The notes beneath the pieces are model-generated. The model was given only the letters and a program-made list of their open reading frames with translations. It searched no databases and was not told the origin of the DNA. Below are positions 9,165-17,627 of a stretch of 64,000 nt of DNA, piece after piece (positions within the stretch are counted from its first letter, which is position 1; each line of letters begins with the position of its first letter). The position numbers were made by a program, and so were the translations under genes. Origin of the DNA: Avichristensenella sp031549905 (GTDB lineage: Bacteria > Bacillota > Clostridia > Christensenellales > Aristaeellaceae); NCBI GenBank assembly GCA_031549905.1, contig JAVBPC010000027.1:34185-98184 (forward strand), written 5' to 3'.

Positions 9165-9226
9165 CTGTTGAGGATCTTTGAAAAAGGAAACCTGTGGAAA
9201 CAGGATAGTACATTATTCCTCAACAG
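9165..9226. promoter_or_regulatory. Widely spaced inverted repeat around the P-type ATPase promoter
   Basis: CTGTTGAGGA (9165-9174) and TCCTCAACAG (9217-9226) are perfect complements 42 bp apart. One arm abuts the -10 box and the other lies in the 5' leader. A small hairpin CCTGT-GGAA-ACAGG (9191-9204) sits between them. It could be a paired operator or a folded leader; no known motif was recognised. Confidence 0.4.
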
Positions 9227-9240
9227 AGCAGGATTGTCAA
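9212..9240 (-). promoter_or_regulatory. Sigma-A promoter of the P-type ATPase
   Basis: On the minus strand TTGACA (9240-9235) and AATAAT (9217-9212) are separated by 17 bp, about 140 nt upstream of the ATPase start. Confidence 0.65.
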
Positions 9241-9241
9241 G

Positions 9242-9277
9242 AAAAAACAGCCGCACCGGATGTATTCCGGCGCGGCC
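9242..9277 (-). terminator. Rho-independent terminator of the propeller/binding-protein array
   Basis: On the minus strand a GCCGC-G-CCGGA / TCCGG-T-GCGGC hairpin is followed by GTTTTTTC, 24 nt after the stop of the last array gene. Confidence 0.85.
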
Positions 9278-9301
9278 TTGGTGCATGCGTGACGGCTGTC
9301 T

Positions 9302-11446
9302 TTACTCGTGCATGTACAGCCATGCGCGCTGCTCGATGGCTTTGGCGGCCTCCTCCGCCGTAATCTCCCCGGCGAAAAGCGGATCTATCTGTTCCAGTAT
9401 GAACCCAAGCACTTTTGTATCAACATCCAGCGGTTCGGTCAGGCCATCCATTACTGCGCGCAAGGCAGCAAGGAACGCCTCATCAGGCACATGATAAACA
9501 TAAATCTTTCCCGTCACGTCGCCGATGCTTGTTGTGTTCCGTTTCTCATCCCGGCTGCGTTCCAACGCATCCTGAAACACCATATCCAGGCTTGTTTGCA
9601 CCGTCGGGAAATTGACCGCAAAACCATACGACAGCATTTCCTCGCTAAGCACAAGGCGGATGAACTCCTCCGAAAGCGCCTGGTTCTTTGCGACTGTGGG
9701 AATGCTCAGCAGAATGCCCGGCACATATGCCTTGCCGCGCTCATGCATGGATGGCATCGCGATCACGCCGGCTTCCTCTTTCCCAAACAGGGTGTAATAT
9801 ATATCCAGATTGAAAAAACTGTACGCCTGGTGCGGGTATAAGGCGATATTCCCGTTTTCAAGGTCTGCTTTTTCCTCATTCAGCAGCGTAAACCCATCGG
9901 CATCAGACTGCATGTCCATCTCGCTGTTTATGTCGCACAGCAGCTCAAGGAAAACGATAAAATCCGGCGAGGTAAAGCTGATCTGCCCTTGCTCATCACA
10001 AAAATCACGCATGCAGGATGCGATGAGCAGGGCCGTTTGAAACTTAAGCGCATAGGCGGACAGGCGCGTCTGATCCTGCCCGACAGGAACGGCAAGTATA
10101 TCAGCGAAGGTATGGATATCCGCAATCGCATCTTTATTGCCCCATAGCAGGTTGGCGGCAAACTCCGCGGGGATGGCATACACCTTGCCGTCCGTGTGCT
10201 TCGAACCTTCCGCGATGCCGGGCAGCAGCCCCAAGTCAGGCACAAGGTAGGATAGGTCGCGCAGCATACCCCTATCAATGATCGCCTTTACGGGCAGTGA
10301 ATCCAGTACCAGCACATCGCCGCCCCCACCTGCCAGCAATTCCGTATTGATGGTGCGGATAAGATCATCCGTCAGCATCCCGCCGGTATGGTAGTTGTTC
10401 AGTGTGCGCAACTGCACATCCAGTTCCGGGTGCGCTTTTTGAAACGCGGATGTAGCCTTCTGTATCAGCGCGGTGGATTCGTTCATCCTTGTGATGACAA
10501 ACGGTGTGCGGCTTGTGGTTTCATCTTGTGGACGATACACGGCGATGTAGTTGCTGTCGGCGCCCAAATTGCTCCTTATAACGCCAATCGCTAATGCAGC
10601 CGTATCTATAACGAAGCTGCCATCCGGCAGGGCGTAAAGGTGCAATATATCCATATCCGGGTCGCCCAGCGCGGTGCCAAACGCTTTCATGCGCTTCACC
10701 GCTGCGCCTTCCGCAAGGTTAAGCGCATATATCCCGTCATCGCTTGTAGTGTATATTGTCCCGTCAGGCCCTACCGCTGTCTGCCCGGAGGGGCTCATCG
10801 AAAGCGGGTAACTATACATTCTTTCATTTGCATCCAGCGGGATGGCAAATATTGCGCCGGACGCAAAGACATACAAAGTATCAGTGCCGGAAAGCATCCC
10901 CTGTATGTATTGTATTGACTCCCGCCTGACCTCCGCACCCTTTTCATCATAGATCACCAAATCGTTATTCCCGGTCTGGCTGCGAACTGCAATGCGTCTT
11001 CCAGGCAGCGCCTTCCAACTAATATAGTCGCTGTCGTACCGAAGCTCAAGCCGCGTGGTTTCCTGCCCGGATGCATCCGCCCAAATGAACTGCCGGGGCG
11101 TCGTACCCGAATCATCAGCCTCCGGCTCGCCGACCGACAGCAGTATTCCTCCATCCGGCGCGATGTCCATGTTCCATACTTCCAGCCCTTCAAACGAAAC
11201 AGGAATCACCTCCGGGGCCATCCCAATATCCCGCCAGCGGAGGAAACAGTGCGTGTTTTTCCCGCTAAGCGACCGCGCCAGAATCGCCCCATCCGGCTCC
11301 GCACCCATGGAAAGGAGCCTGTGCCCTTCCGGCATGGATAGGATGGTTTCCTGATAAAACTGTCCCTCATCCTCCTGCGCGCGGGTTACAGCAGTCACGG
11401 CTGCGATCTGAAACAGTACCAACAACAGCGTCAGTATCCTTTTCAC
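9302..11446 (-). CDS. Secreted beta-propeller/solute-binding fusion protein, paralogue 1
   Basis: This 714-residue protein starts with a Sec signal peptide (MKRILTLLLVLFQIAAVTAV, cleavage near TRA-QED) and lacks a lipobox. The first ~310 residues look like a beta-propeller: repeated DG-containing strands such as EPDGAILARS, APDGGILLSVG, GPDGTIYTTSDDGIY and LPDGSFVIDT. The rest is a family 1 solute-binding fold beginning near TPFVITRMNE, with FQKAHPELDVQLRTLN, the glycine-rich LLAGGGGDVLVLDSLP, and GKVYAIPAEFAANLLWG. The C-terminal tail EEAAKAIEQRAWLYMHE is shared by all three paralogues. No permease adjoins, so it may feed a distant transporter or act as an extracellular sensor. The domain call is by pattern reading, not by search. 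Confidence 0.75.
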   Translation of the reverse strand: MKRILTLLLVLFQIAAVTAVTRAQEDEGQFYQETILSMPEGHRLLSMGAEPDGAILARSLSGKNTHCFLRWRDIGMAPEVIPVSFEGLEVWNMDIAPDGGILLSVGEPEADDSGTTPRQFIWADASGQETTRLELRYDSDYISWKALPGRRIAVRSQTGNNDLVIYDEKGAEVRRESIQYIQGMLSGTDTLYVFASGAIFAIPLDANERMYSYPLSMSPSGQTAVGPDGTIYTTSDDGIYALNLAEGAAVKRMKAFGTALGDPDMDILHLYALPDGSFVIDTAALAIGVIRSNLGADSNYIAVYRPQDETTSRTPFVITRMNESTALIQKATSAFQKAHPELDVQLRTLNNYHTGGMLTDDLIRTINTELLAGGGGDVLVLDSLPVKAIIDRGMLRDLSYLVPDLGLLPGIAEGSKHTDGKVYAIPAEFAANLLWGNKDAIADIHTFADILAVPVGQDQTRLSAYALKFQTALLIASCMRDFCDEQGQISFTSPDFIVFLELLCDINSEMDMQSDADGFTLLNEEKADLENGNIALYPHQAYSFFNLDIYYTLFGKEEAGVIAMPSMHERGKAYVPGILLSIPTVAKNQALSEEFIRLVLSEEMLSYGFAVNFPTVQTSLDMVFQDALERSRDEKRNTTSIGDVTGKIYVYHVPDEAFLAALRAVMDGLTEPLDVDTKVLGFILEQIDPLFAGEITAEEAAKAIEQRAWLYMHE

Positions 11447-11500
11447 GGTTTATCCCTCTCTTTCGTTTTTCCGGCTTCCGCCCGGGCCTATTTGTACTTC

Positions 11501-11526
11501 GGGCGGCCACCCTTCGGCAGCCGCCC
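11501..11526. repeat. Intergenic hairpin shared between the paralogue gaps, copy 1
   Basis: GGGCGGC and GCCGCCC arms enclose CACCCTTCGGCA in the 104-nt gap between paralogues 2 and 1. A related hairpin occupies the next gap at 13761-13783, so the duplicated unit includes the spacer. There is no U-tract, so it is not a clear terminator. Confidence 0.55.
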
Positions 11527-11550
11527 ACAAAACCGCTTTGCAATTATCCT

Positions 11551-13704
11551 TTATTCGTTCAAATACAGCCACGCGCGCTGTTCGATGGCCTTGGCAGCCT
11601 CTTCCGCCGTGATGCTTCCCTCCAGGAACGGCCCCAACTCCTCAAACACGAACTCCCTCAATTTACTGTCGGCGTCAATCGCCACAGACAGCTCGTCCAT
11701 TTGTGCGCGCATGTTTGTCAGGAACGCCTCATCCGGGGTGTAGAAGATAGCCTCGCGCCCATCCGAGTACCGCACGCGCGTTTCCCGCATGCGCTCGTGG
11801 CTGCCCCGCTCCACCTGGTATGCCACCGCGGCATCCAGCTTGCTCGCAACCGTCGAAAATGTATCGTTGGACATGCCAGCCGGCTCTTCATCCTGGAACA
11901 CCATGCGAATGTACTCTTCCGATATTTCCGGATTTTTCGCTTTCGCGGGAATGCCGAGCAGCGTTTTAGGCTGATACGCCTTGCCAACCCCGTGCAGGGA
12001 CGGCATCAAAATCACCCCGGCTTCCTGCTGGCCAAAGTGTGTGTAGAACTCGTTCACGCTGAAGAAGGCGGACAGAGATGTCGGGTACAGGGCAAAGTTG
12101 CCGTTCGCCAAAGCGATCTGTTCCGCATCATAGAGCGCCATAACATCTTGATTGGCCCCACTGTCCACGCCGCCGTACATTTCGTAAATGGCTTCCAGGA
12201 AGGCGACAAAATTGGGTGATGTGAATGAAATCCGCCCCTGGTCATCGAGGAAATCCCGCATGCAGCAAGACATGAACTCCCAAATGTAGTACTCCCTGGA
12301 AGTGGTTGGCAACAGGGTCTGATCCGGCCCAACCGGGACTGCGGGTATATCCGAAAAGCCCTTGATGCCCTCCAGTGCATCTTTTTTTCCCCACAGCATG
12401 TCTACCCAAAATTCCGCCGGGATGCCGTACACCTTGCCGTCCGCATGCTTCGACCCTTCCGCGATCCCGGGCAGCAAACCCAAATCCGGCACCAGATGGG
12501 CGATATCCCTAAGGATTCCCCTGTCCATGATCGCCTTGTAGGGCATGTTGTCCAGGATCAGCACATCGCCACCCCCTCCGGCCATCAGCTCTGTGTTGAG
12601 GGTGCGCACCAGGTCTTCCATAGGCTGCCCGCCGCCCGCCATGAAATCGTTCAGCTGGCGTATCTGCACCTCCAGCTCCGGGTGTGCCTTCTGTAGCTGG
12701 GACGCCGCCCTCTGAACCGAGCTGTTAAACGTATACATCGCGGTAATCACAAAAGGCGTTCGGGTTTCCGCATTTTCCACCTGCCGGTAGATAGCGATAT
12801 CGCTGGTGGATTGAACTTGCCCAGTACTTGATGGGGCGCCATAGTTGTGCACCAGCACAGCAAAAGATCCATCGGGCAGCACGGAAAAGCCGCTGGGCGA
12901 GTATTGCGTTTCCCCAATCAGGGTGCCAAGCACGTTCATGCGCTGCACCGACGTGCCGTTCTCAAGGTTGATCTCATAAATGCCCTGATTGAATGTGTAG
13001 AGCTTTCCATCCAGCCCCATCGCGCTTTGGTTAAAAAAACGCCATGAAACAGTATGCGAGGCCGCTTTTTCCGTGGCAATCGCATCCAGCGGCCACGAAT
13101 AGACGGTGCCGTCCGAAAGGCCGTACAGCGTATCCGCATCGGTAACAACTTCCCGGATGTCCACGGTGTCAATTCTCCTGATCATCTCACCCTGTTCATC
13201 ATAGATGAGAATCTCCCTGCCATTCATCCTGTCCGTCACCGCGGCAAGCCTTCCGGGAAGCGCCTTGGCTGTGGGATATGAGTCTTCATTTTCAACATAG
13301 ATGCGCCCGGTTTCCTTGCCGGCCTCATCTATCCAAATGAACACTATTTTACTGTTCATCATCTCGCCTTCGCTTTGTATCATCTCGCTGCCGCTCAGCA
13401 GGATGCCGCCATCCCCAGCGATACTCAGCCCGTTGATGAATATATCCGGAAACGCAATCGGGATTTCCTCGGGCATTTCAGCCAAGTCGCTCCAGCGCAA
13501 AAGAAGTTGCCCGCCTTCCATACCCCAGGTCATGGCAAGGATCGACCCGTCGGGGCCAACATCCATTGCGGATACGTCATAGCCTTCCGGTATCTGCAGC
13601 GTGGTCTCCTGGTAGGTCAGCGTTCCACCTTCCTGTGCATACGTTGCGGTGGCTACGGTCGCGATCTGAAGCAGTATCAGCAGGCAAGCAAATGCCTTTT
13701 TCAC
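11551..13704 (-). CDS. Secreted beta-propeller/solute-binding fusion protein, paralogue 2
   Basis: At 717 residues this is the middle member of the tandem triplet and has the same plan. A signal peptide (MKKAFACLLILLQIATVATA, cleavage near TYA-QEG) leads into a propeller-like half with strands GPDGSILAMTWG, AGDGGILLSGSE, DGTVYSWPLDA and LPDGSFAVLVHNY. A binding-protein half starts near TPFVITAMYTF and contains LQKAHPELEVQIRQLN, LMAGGGGDVLILDNMPYKAI and GKVYGIPAEFWVDMLWG. The tail is EEAAKAIEQRAWLYLNE. The two halves are most conserved around the glycine-rich loop and the GLLPGIAEGSKHADGK segment. Differences between paralogues concentrate in the propeller, which would fit different ligands. 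It is spaced 104 nt from each neighbour and probably lies in one transcript with them. Confidence 0.75.
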   Translation of the reverse strand: MKKAFACLLILLQIATVATATYAQEGGTLTYQETTLQIPEGYDVSAMDVGPDGSILAMTWGMEGGQLLLRWSDLAEMPEEIPIAFPDIFINGLSIAGDGGILLSGSEMIQSEGEMMNSKIVFIWIDEAGKETGRIYVENEDSYPTAKALPGRLAAVTDRMNGREILIYDEQGEMIRRIDTVDIREVVTDADTLYGLSDGTVYSWPLDAIATEKAASHTVSWRFFNQSAMGLDGKLYTFNQGIYEINLENGTSVQRMNVLGTLIGETQYSPSGFSVLPDGSFAVLVHNYGAPSSTGQVQSTSDIAIYRQVENAETRTPFVITAMYTFNSSVQRAASQLQKAHPELEVQIRQLNDFMAGGGQPMEDLVRTLNTELMAGGGGDVLILDNMPYKAIMDRGILRDIAHLVPDLGLLPGIAEGSKHADGKVYGIPAEFWVDMLWGKKDALEGIKGFSDIPAVPVGPDQTLLPTTSREYYIWEFMSCCMRDFLDDQGRISFTSPNFVAFLEAIYEMYGGVDSGANQDVMALYDAEQIALANGNFALYPTSLSAFFSVNEFYTHFGQQEAGVILMPSLHGVGKAYQPKTLLGIPAKAKNPEISEEYIRMVFQDEEPAGMSNDTFSTVASKLDAAVAYQVERGSHERMRETRVRYSDGREAIFYTPDEAFLTNMRAQMDELSVAIDADSKLREFVFEELGPFLEGSITAEEAAKAIEQRAWLYLNE

Positions 13705-13760
13705 GGTCTATCCCTCCTCTTTCGCTCACGGTTGTGGTGCCTGTGCCTTTTGCATCCGGA

Positions 13761-13783
13761 GCGGCCGCCCTTTGGCTGCCGCC
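13761..13783. repeat. Intergenic hairpin shared between the paralogue gaps, copy 2
   Basis: GCGGC and GCCGC arms lie in the gap between paralogues 3 and 2. The core GCGGCC-CCCTT-GGC-GCCGCC is nearly the same as at 11501-11526, as expected from duplication of gene plus spacer. Confidence 0.55.
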
Positions 13784-13809
13784 GAAACTCCGCTTTGCCG
13801 TTATCCCCC

Positions 13810-15951
13810 CTATTCGTTCAGATACAGCCACGCGCGCTGCTCAATGGCCTTTGCGGCTTCCTCCGCCGTGATGCGCCCCGCAAAGAAAGGCTCGATCTCT
13901 TCCATTACAAATTCGACAATTTGGGAAACATCCTCAACCGGCCGGGATACTTCACCCAACTGCGCGCGCAACCCTTCAAGAAAGGCTTCGTTCGGCGTGA
14001 ACAGTTCCATTTCAAACCCATCCGCATATCTGATACTTGATCTGCTGTACGCATCTTTGCTGCGCTCGATTTGATACGCAAACAGCTCATCCAGCTTGCT
14101 TCCTATGGTAGAAAAGGAATCGTTCATTATCGCCGAAGGCGGCGTGTCATCCTCAAACACAAGGCGGATGAACTCTTCCGAAATTTCCGGCTGCTTCCCC
14201 TTAACAGGGATGGCCAGCAGTGTTCGCGGGCCGTACGCTTTGCTTGGTTCACTGATAGATGGCATCAGTATCACCGCGGACGCCGTTTGGCCAAAGAAGG
14301 TATAGTATTCCGTTAAGCTGCGAAAGTACCCCATTTCCGCCGGGTACACCGCGTAATTTCCGTTCCGCAACCCAATCGTTACCGCATTATAGATCTGTGA
14401 GCCGTCTCCAGCCGGCGCCTCCGGCGCATCGGCAAACATCTCGTACATCATTTCCAGGAACGCGATAAATTCAGGCGATGTAAAGGAAGGGCGGCCCTGG
14501 TCATCCTGGAACTCCCACATGCAGCTAGCCAGAAACCGTCCGATGTGGGAACTCACATTGTAGGCGGGAATCAGCGTCTGCTCCGGCTCATATGTGATGT
14601 CCAGTATATCCGCGAAAGTCTCAACCGTTGCCAGCGCGTCTCTCTTCCCCCAAAGCATGGTCACGGAAAACTCCGCGGGGACGGCGTACGTCTTGCCGTC
14701 CGCGTGTCTCGAGCCTTTCTCAATGCCGGGCAGCAGCCCCATTTCCGGCACCATGTGCGAAATATCCCTCAGGATGCCCCGATCCATCATCGCCTTGTAC
14801 GGCAGATTATCCAGCACGATTACATCCCCGCCGCCGCCCCCCAGCAGCTCCGTATTGAGGGTGCGGATGATATCTTCCCTATTGAATTCAACACCCGTGT
14901 TAAAGTCGTACAGTGCGCGTATCTGCACCGCCAACTCCGGGTGTGCCTTTTGCAATTCGGAAGCCGCACGCTGAACCAGCGTGTTGTAGCTGTAAAAACT
15001 GGTAATGACAAACGGCGTGCGGTTTTCCACCATTTCGGTCTGCCGGTAAACGGCGATGCTGCCAGCTCTGCTTGTCCCCGAAAAGTTCATCAGCATCAGG
15101 ACAAAGGAGCCATCCGACAGCACGTTGAAGCCGTTCATCGACATCGACGGATCGCCAAAGAGGAAGCCCAGCGCGTTCATACGCTGCACCGCACTGCCAT
15201 CCTCCAGGTTGACCGCATATATCCCTTGCTCTACCGCATACAAGTTTCCTTCCCCGTCTACCGCACCGCGGTTTAAGAACGACCATGAAACAGTATGCTT
15301 GGTCGCCTTTTCGGTCTCGATTGCATCCAGCGGCCATGTGTACACCGCGCCGTTCGAAAGGGCATACAGCGTATCGGCATCCGAAAGGAGCACGCGCGCA
15401 TCCACAGGGTCAATCCTGCGCAGCACCTCGCCCTGGCCGTCATAGATGATGATCTCTTCTTCCCCCGTGTACTCCGTCACTGCCACGCGCTTCCCGGAAA
15501 GCGCCTCCACCCTGGGTGAATAGTCGCTGGTTTCAACGGTAAAGCGCCCCGTTTCGTTTCCGTCCACATCGCACCAGATGAGCAGGGTCTTCCGCGGTCC
15601 GTCCGGCCCCGCGCTTTGCCCCATCTCGTTTCCGCACAGCAAAATCGCGCCGTCCGCCGCAATATCCATCGTGTTGATGTACACATTCGATAATGCAAGC
15701 GGGATCTCTTCCGGCACTTCCTCTATGCCTTTCCAGCGCAGCAAAGACTGTGACAGCATGCTGGTCGCGCTCCGTGCCAGCACCAGAATGGAGCCGTCCG
15801 GTCCGACATCCATCGCGGACACCTCGTACCCTTTCGGTATCTGTAGCAGAATTTCTTCATACGCCATAGCGCCCGCCTCTTCCGCATGGGTCACGGCAGC
15901 GATGGCAAACAGCTGTGTAAGCACCACAAGAAGCGCAAACATCTTTTTCAT
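13810..15951 (-). CDS. Secreted beta-propeller/solute-binding fusion protein, paralogue 3
   Basis: This 713-residue protein is the promoter-proximal member of the triplet. The ATG at 15951 is chosen over one at 16002 because GGGGAGGAAAAAGA precedes it and a clean signal peptide follows (MKKMFALLVVLTQLFAIAAV, cleavage near THA-EEA). The propeller-like half has strands GPDGSILVLARS, AADGAILLCGNE, NGAVYTWPLDAIE and LSDGSFVLMLMN. The binding half starts near TPFVITSFYSY and includes LQKAHPELAVQIRALY, LLGGGGGDVIVLDNLPYKAM and GKTYAVPAEFSVTMLWG, ending EEAAKAIEQRAWLYLNE. Like its paralogues it lacks a lipobox. The upstream gap contains an inverted repeat at 15986-16005 that may be its operator. Confidence 0.75.
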   Translation of the reverse strand: MKKMFALLVVLTQLFAIAAVTHAEEAGAMAYEEILLQIPKGYEVSAMDVGPDGSILVLARSATSMLSQSLLRWKGIEEVPEEIPLALSNVYINTMDIAADGAILLCGNEMGQSAGPDGPRKTLLIWCDVDGNETGRFTVETSDYSPRVEALSGKRVAVTEYTGEEEIIIYDGQGEVLRRIDPVDARVLLSDADTLYALSNGAVYTWPLDAIETEKATKHTVSWSFLNRGAVDGEGNLYAVEQGIYAVNLEDGSAVQRMNALGFLFGDPSMSMNGFNVLSDGSFVLMLMNFSGTSRAGSIAVYRQTEMVENRTPFVITSFYSYNTLVQRAASELQKAHPELAVQIRALYDFNTGVEFNREDIIRTLNTELLGGGGGDVIVLDNLPYKAMMDRGILRDISHMVPEMGLLPGIEKGSRHADGKTYAVPAEFSVTMLWGKRDALATVETFADILDITYEPEQTLIPAYNVSSHIGRFLASCMWEFQDDQGRPSFTSPEFIAFLEMMYEMFADAPEAPAGDGSQIYNAVTIGLRNGNYAVYPAEMGYFRSLTEYYTFFGQTASAVILMPSISEPSKAYGPRTLLAIPVKGKQPEISEEFIRLVFEDDTPPSAIMNDSFSTIGSKLDELFAYQIERSKDAYSRSSIRYADGFEMELFTPNEAFLEGLRAQLGEVSRPVEDVSQIVEFVMEEIEPFFAGRITAEEAAKAIEQRAWLYLNE

Positions 15952-15985
15952 TCTTTTTCCTCCCCTTCGCATACTCTTTATAGAT

Positions 15986-16005
15986 GCCTTGCAAGTGCAC
16001 AAGGC
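15986..16005. promoter_or_regulatory. Inverted repeat upstream of the propeller/binding-protein array
   Basis: GCCTTG and CAAGGC arms flank CAAGTGCA, 35 nt upstream of the first array gene and next to a possible TATAAA -10 box on the minus strand. An operator is plausible; no regulator gene is adjacent. Confidence 0.35.
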
Positions 16006-16066
16006 AATGTTCTATGCATAAGACGGCAGAAAAATGGTAATTATTGTCTTCACAGCGAAAAAATAC

Positions 16067-16098
16067 AAAAAAAGGGACCGCCCTACATCAGGCGGCCC
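16067..16098 (-). terminator. Rho-independent terminator overlapping the nucleotidyltransferase stop
   Basis: On the minus strand GGGCCGCC pairs with GGCGGTCC around a loop that includes the TAG stop codon, followed by seven T residues. It separates the nucleotidyltransferase from the array. Confidence 0.85.
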
Positions 16099-16856
16099 TT
16101 CGCAAGTTTTTCTTCTAGCACATCGGCAAACCGCTGAATGTGCGGCCCCAGTGTTTCCATCCAGGCAAGTGCATCCGCGTCCTTACCATAGCGCTCCGGG
16201 TTCTTGCGCACCTCCACCGCGCGGCGCAATACCTCCGGCTCCGGTGCAAAGCCTTTTTCCAGCGCCCATTCCCCCGCGCGGGTCTTGGCAACCAGGTCAA
16301 AAGTATCCAGCGTATACAGGCATCTTGCGATATCCAGCAGCCACCCGCAGCTATAGACGTGCGGGGCTGTTTCCTGCGCATGCTTCCGGATGGTCTCCAG
16401 ATGCCGTGCAACCGCTTGCACTATTTCATCCTGACTGGGCATCTGAATGCGCTCCCGATAATCCGGACCGAACAGCAAACGGCCGTGGCGCTTGAGAGAG
16501 ATGGTTGAAAACACGTCAAACACATAGGAATCCGTAATGCGCTGCCCACTGGTGCCCCAATATACGGCAGGGTCCTTTGCGCGGGTCAGCAGCGTTTGCC
16601 AGCGCAGAATCCCCCCCTCAAACGCGCGAAAGTACGGGTTTCCAGGGTTCTCTGCAAGCAGCACCTGGCGAAGCGTTAGCAAGGTATCCGCCTGCTTGGG
16701 GGTAACCGGCGTTTCCGTAAGACAAAGGATGTCGATGTCGCTCCATCCGGGTTTGTAATCGTCCATCACCACGGAGCCAAAGAGGTAGAGGGTTGGTGCG
16801 GTACCGGAAAGAATGGCGGTCATTCGGCCTGCCATTCGCTGTATGCTGGTTTCCAC
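16083..16856 (-). CDS. Aminoglycoside nucleotidyltransferase-like protein (AadA/ANT(9)-type)
   Basis: The 257-residue protein has the nucleotidyltransferase signature GSVVMDDYKPGWSDIDILCL, with the GS and SD-D residues that bind nucleotide and metal. Its C-terminal helical domain contains GWLLDIARCLYTLDTFDLVAK followed by AGEWAL, closely resembling the AadA/ANT(9) adenylyltransferase domain (DUF4111). The length also matches AadA (about 260). The start is taken as GTG at 16856, since GAGGGATC lies just upstream and the longer frame has no ribosome site. Such enzymes adenylylate spectinomycin or streptomycin, but many chromosomal relatives have no proven resistance role. It stands alone between the tat operon and the array. 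Confidence 0.75.
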   Translation of the reverse strand: METSIQRMAGRMTAILSGTAPTLYLFGSVVMDDYKPGWSDIDILCLTETPVTPKQADTLLTLRQVLLAENPGNPYFRAFEGGILRWQTLLTRAKDPAVYWGTSGQRITDSYVFDVFSTISLKRHGRLLFGPDYRERIQMPSQDEIVQAVARHLETIRKHAQETAPHVYSCGWLLDIARCLYTLDTFDLVAKTRAGEWALEKGFAPEPEVLRRAVEVRKNPERYGKDADALAWMETLGPHIQRFADVLEEKLAKGRLM

Positions 16857-17030
16857 GGCGATCCCTCGCTTTCTCTTCCTGCGCACTGTAGGTATGTAGA
16901 GCTTACCATGGCGGACAGGGATTGGCAAGGGAAATGGGTTTTTCCGTATGCACCTACAGCAAATCCCTGTTTTTACAGTTTTTTTAACAATTTAACGGGA
17001 AAATACGGCGGAAAAGACTTGCTTTCCCTT

Positions 17031-17058
17031 TGCTTTTCCCGCAGAAATGCAGTATACT
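17031..17058 (+). promoter_or_regulatory. Probable promoter of the tat operon
   Basis: A clear TATACT -10 box (17053-17058) lies 16 bp after a weak TTTGCT -35 box, 36 nt upstream of the first tat gene. Confidence 0.5.
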
Positions 17059-17094
17059 AACAGCGGCTTTGTACAGGAGGTGACAGCGGCCCAG

Positions 17095-17412
17095 ATGTTC
17101 AACGTAGGTTTTGCGGAATTGATATTGATCCTCCTGGTCGCATTTTTGATAGTGGGGCCAAAGGATCTGCCCAAGGTGGCGCGGGCCCTGGCCCGGGCGG
17201 TTCGTTACATCCAATCGCTCTTCCAGGAGTTTAAAGATGAAACGGGCCTGGATGAGACGCTTCAGGAGCTCAAGGGCGCGGAAAACGATCTGAAAAAGAC
17301 GATGACCGATGCCGATCCCACCAAAGAAATAAGGCAAGCCCAAAACGAGGCAAGAAAAGCAGTCCAGGATGCGAAAAAAGGCATCAAATCTACCCATTTG
17401 GACACGAAATAG
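17095..17412 (+). CDS. tatB: Sec-independent protein translocase component TatB-like
   Basis: This 105-residue protein has one N-terminal membrane helix (MFNVGFAELILILLVAFLIV) followed by the GPKDLPKVARALAR amphipathic helix typical of TatB/TatA. A long charged, coiled tail follows (VRYIQSLFQEFKDETGLDE). The Pro in GPKDLP and the long tail favour TatB over TatA. The ATG at 17095 is chosen over an upstream GTG because AGGAGGTG lies 13 nt before it and the helix begins there. The gene opens a tatB-tatA-tatC operon, which exports folded proteins, often those with metal or redox cofactors. Confidence 0.85.
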   Translation: MFNVGFAELILILLVAFLIVGPKDLPKVARALARAVRYIQSLFQEFKDETGLDETLQELKGAENDLKKTMTDADPTKEIRQAQNEARKAVQDAKKGIKSTHLDTK

Positions 17413-17430
17413 CGCAAGGAGGAAACTTTC

Positions 17431-17625
17431 ATGAGACTGGGCATGACGGAAATTTTGCTGATTCTGGTATTGGCGCTGGTGTTGTTTGGCGGCGGCAAGC
17501 TCGCGGGCGTGGGCAAGGCGCTGGGTCAGAGCATCCGCGAATTTAAGAAGGAAGTTACACCGGGCGATAAAGAGGGCCAGGATGCCGAAGTAAAGGCCGA
17601 GGAAAAGCCGGAAACGAAGGCCTGA
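17431..17625 (+). CDS. tatA: Sec-independent protein translocase component TatA
   Basis: The 64-residue product has a single membrane helix (MTEILLILVLALVLFGGGKL) and then the conserved FGGGKLAGVGKALGQSIREF hinge and amphipathic helix, with a short acidic-basic tail. This is the pore-forming Tat subunit at the usual length. AAGGAGGAAAC precedes the ATG, and the gene lies 18 nt after tatB and 2 nt before tatC. Confidence 0.92.
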   Translation: MRLGMTEILLILVLALVLFGGGKLAGVGKALGQSIREFKKEVTPGDKEGQDAEVKAEEKPETKA

Positions 17626-17627
17626 CA

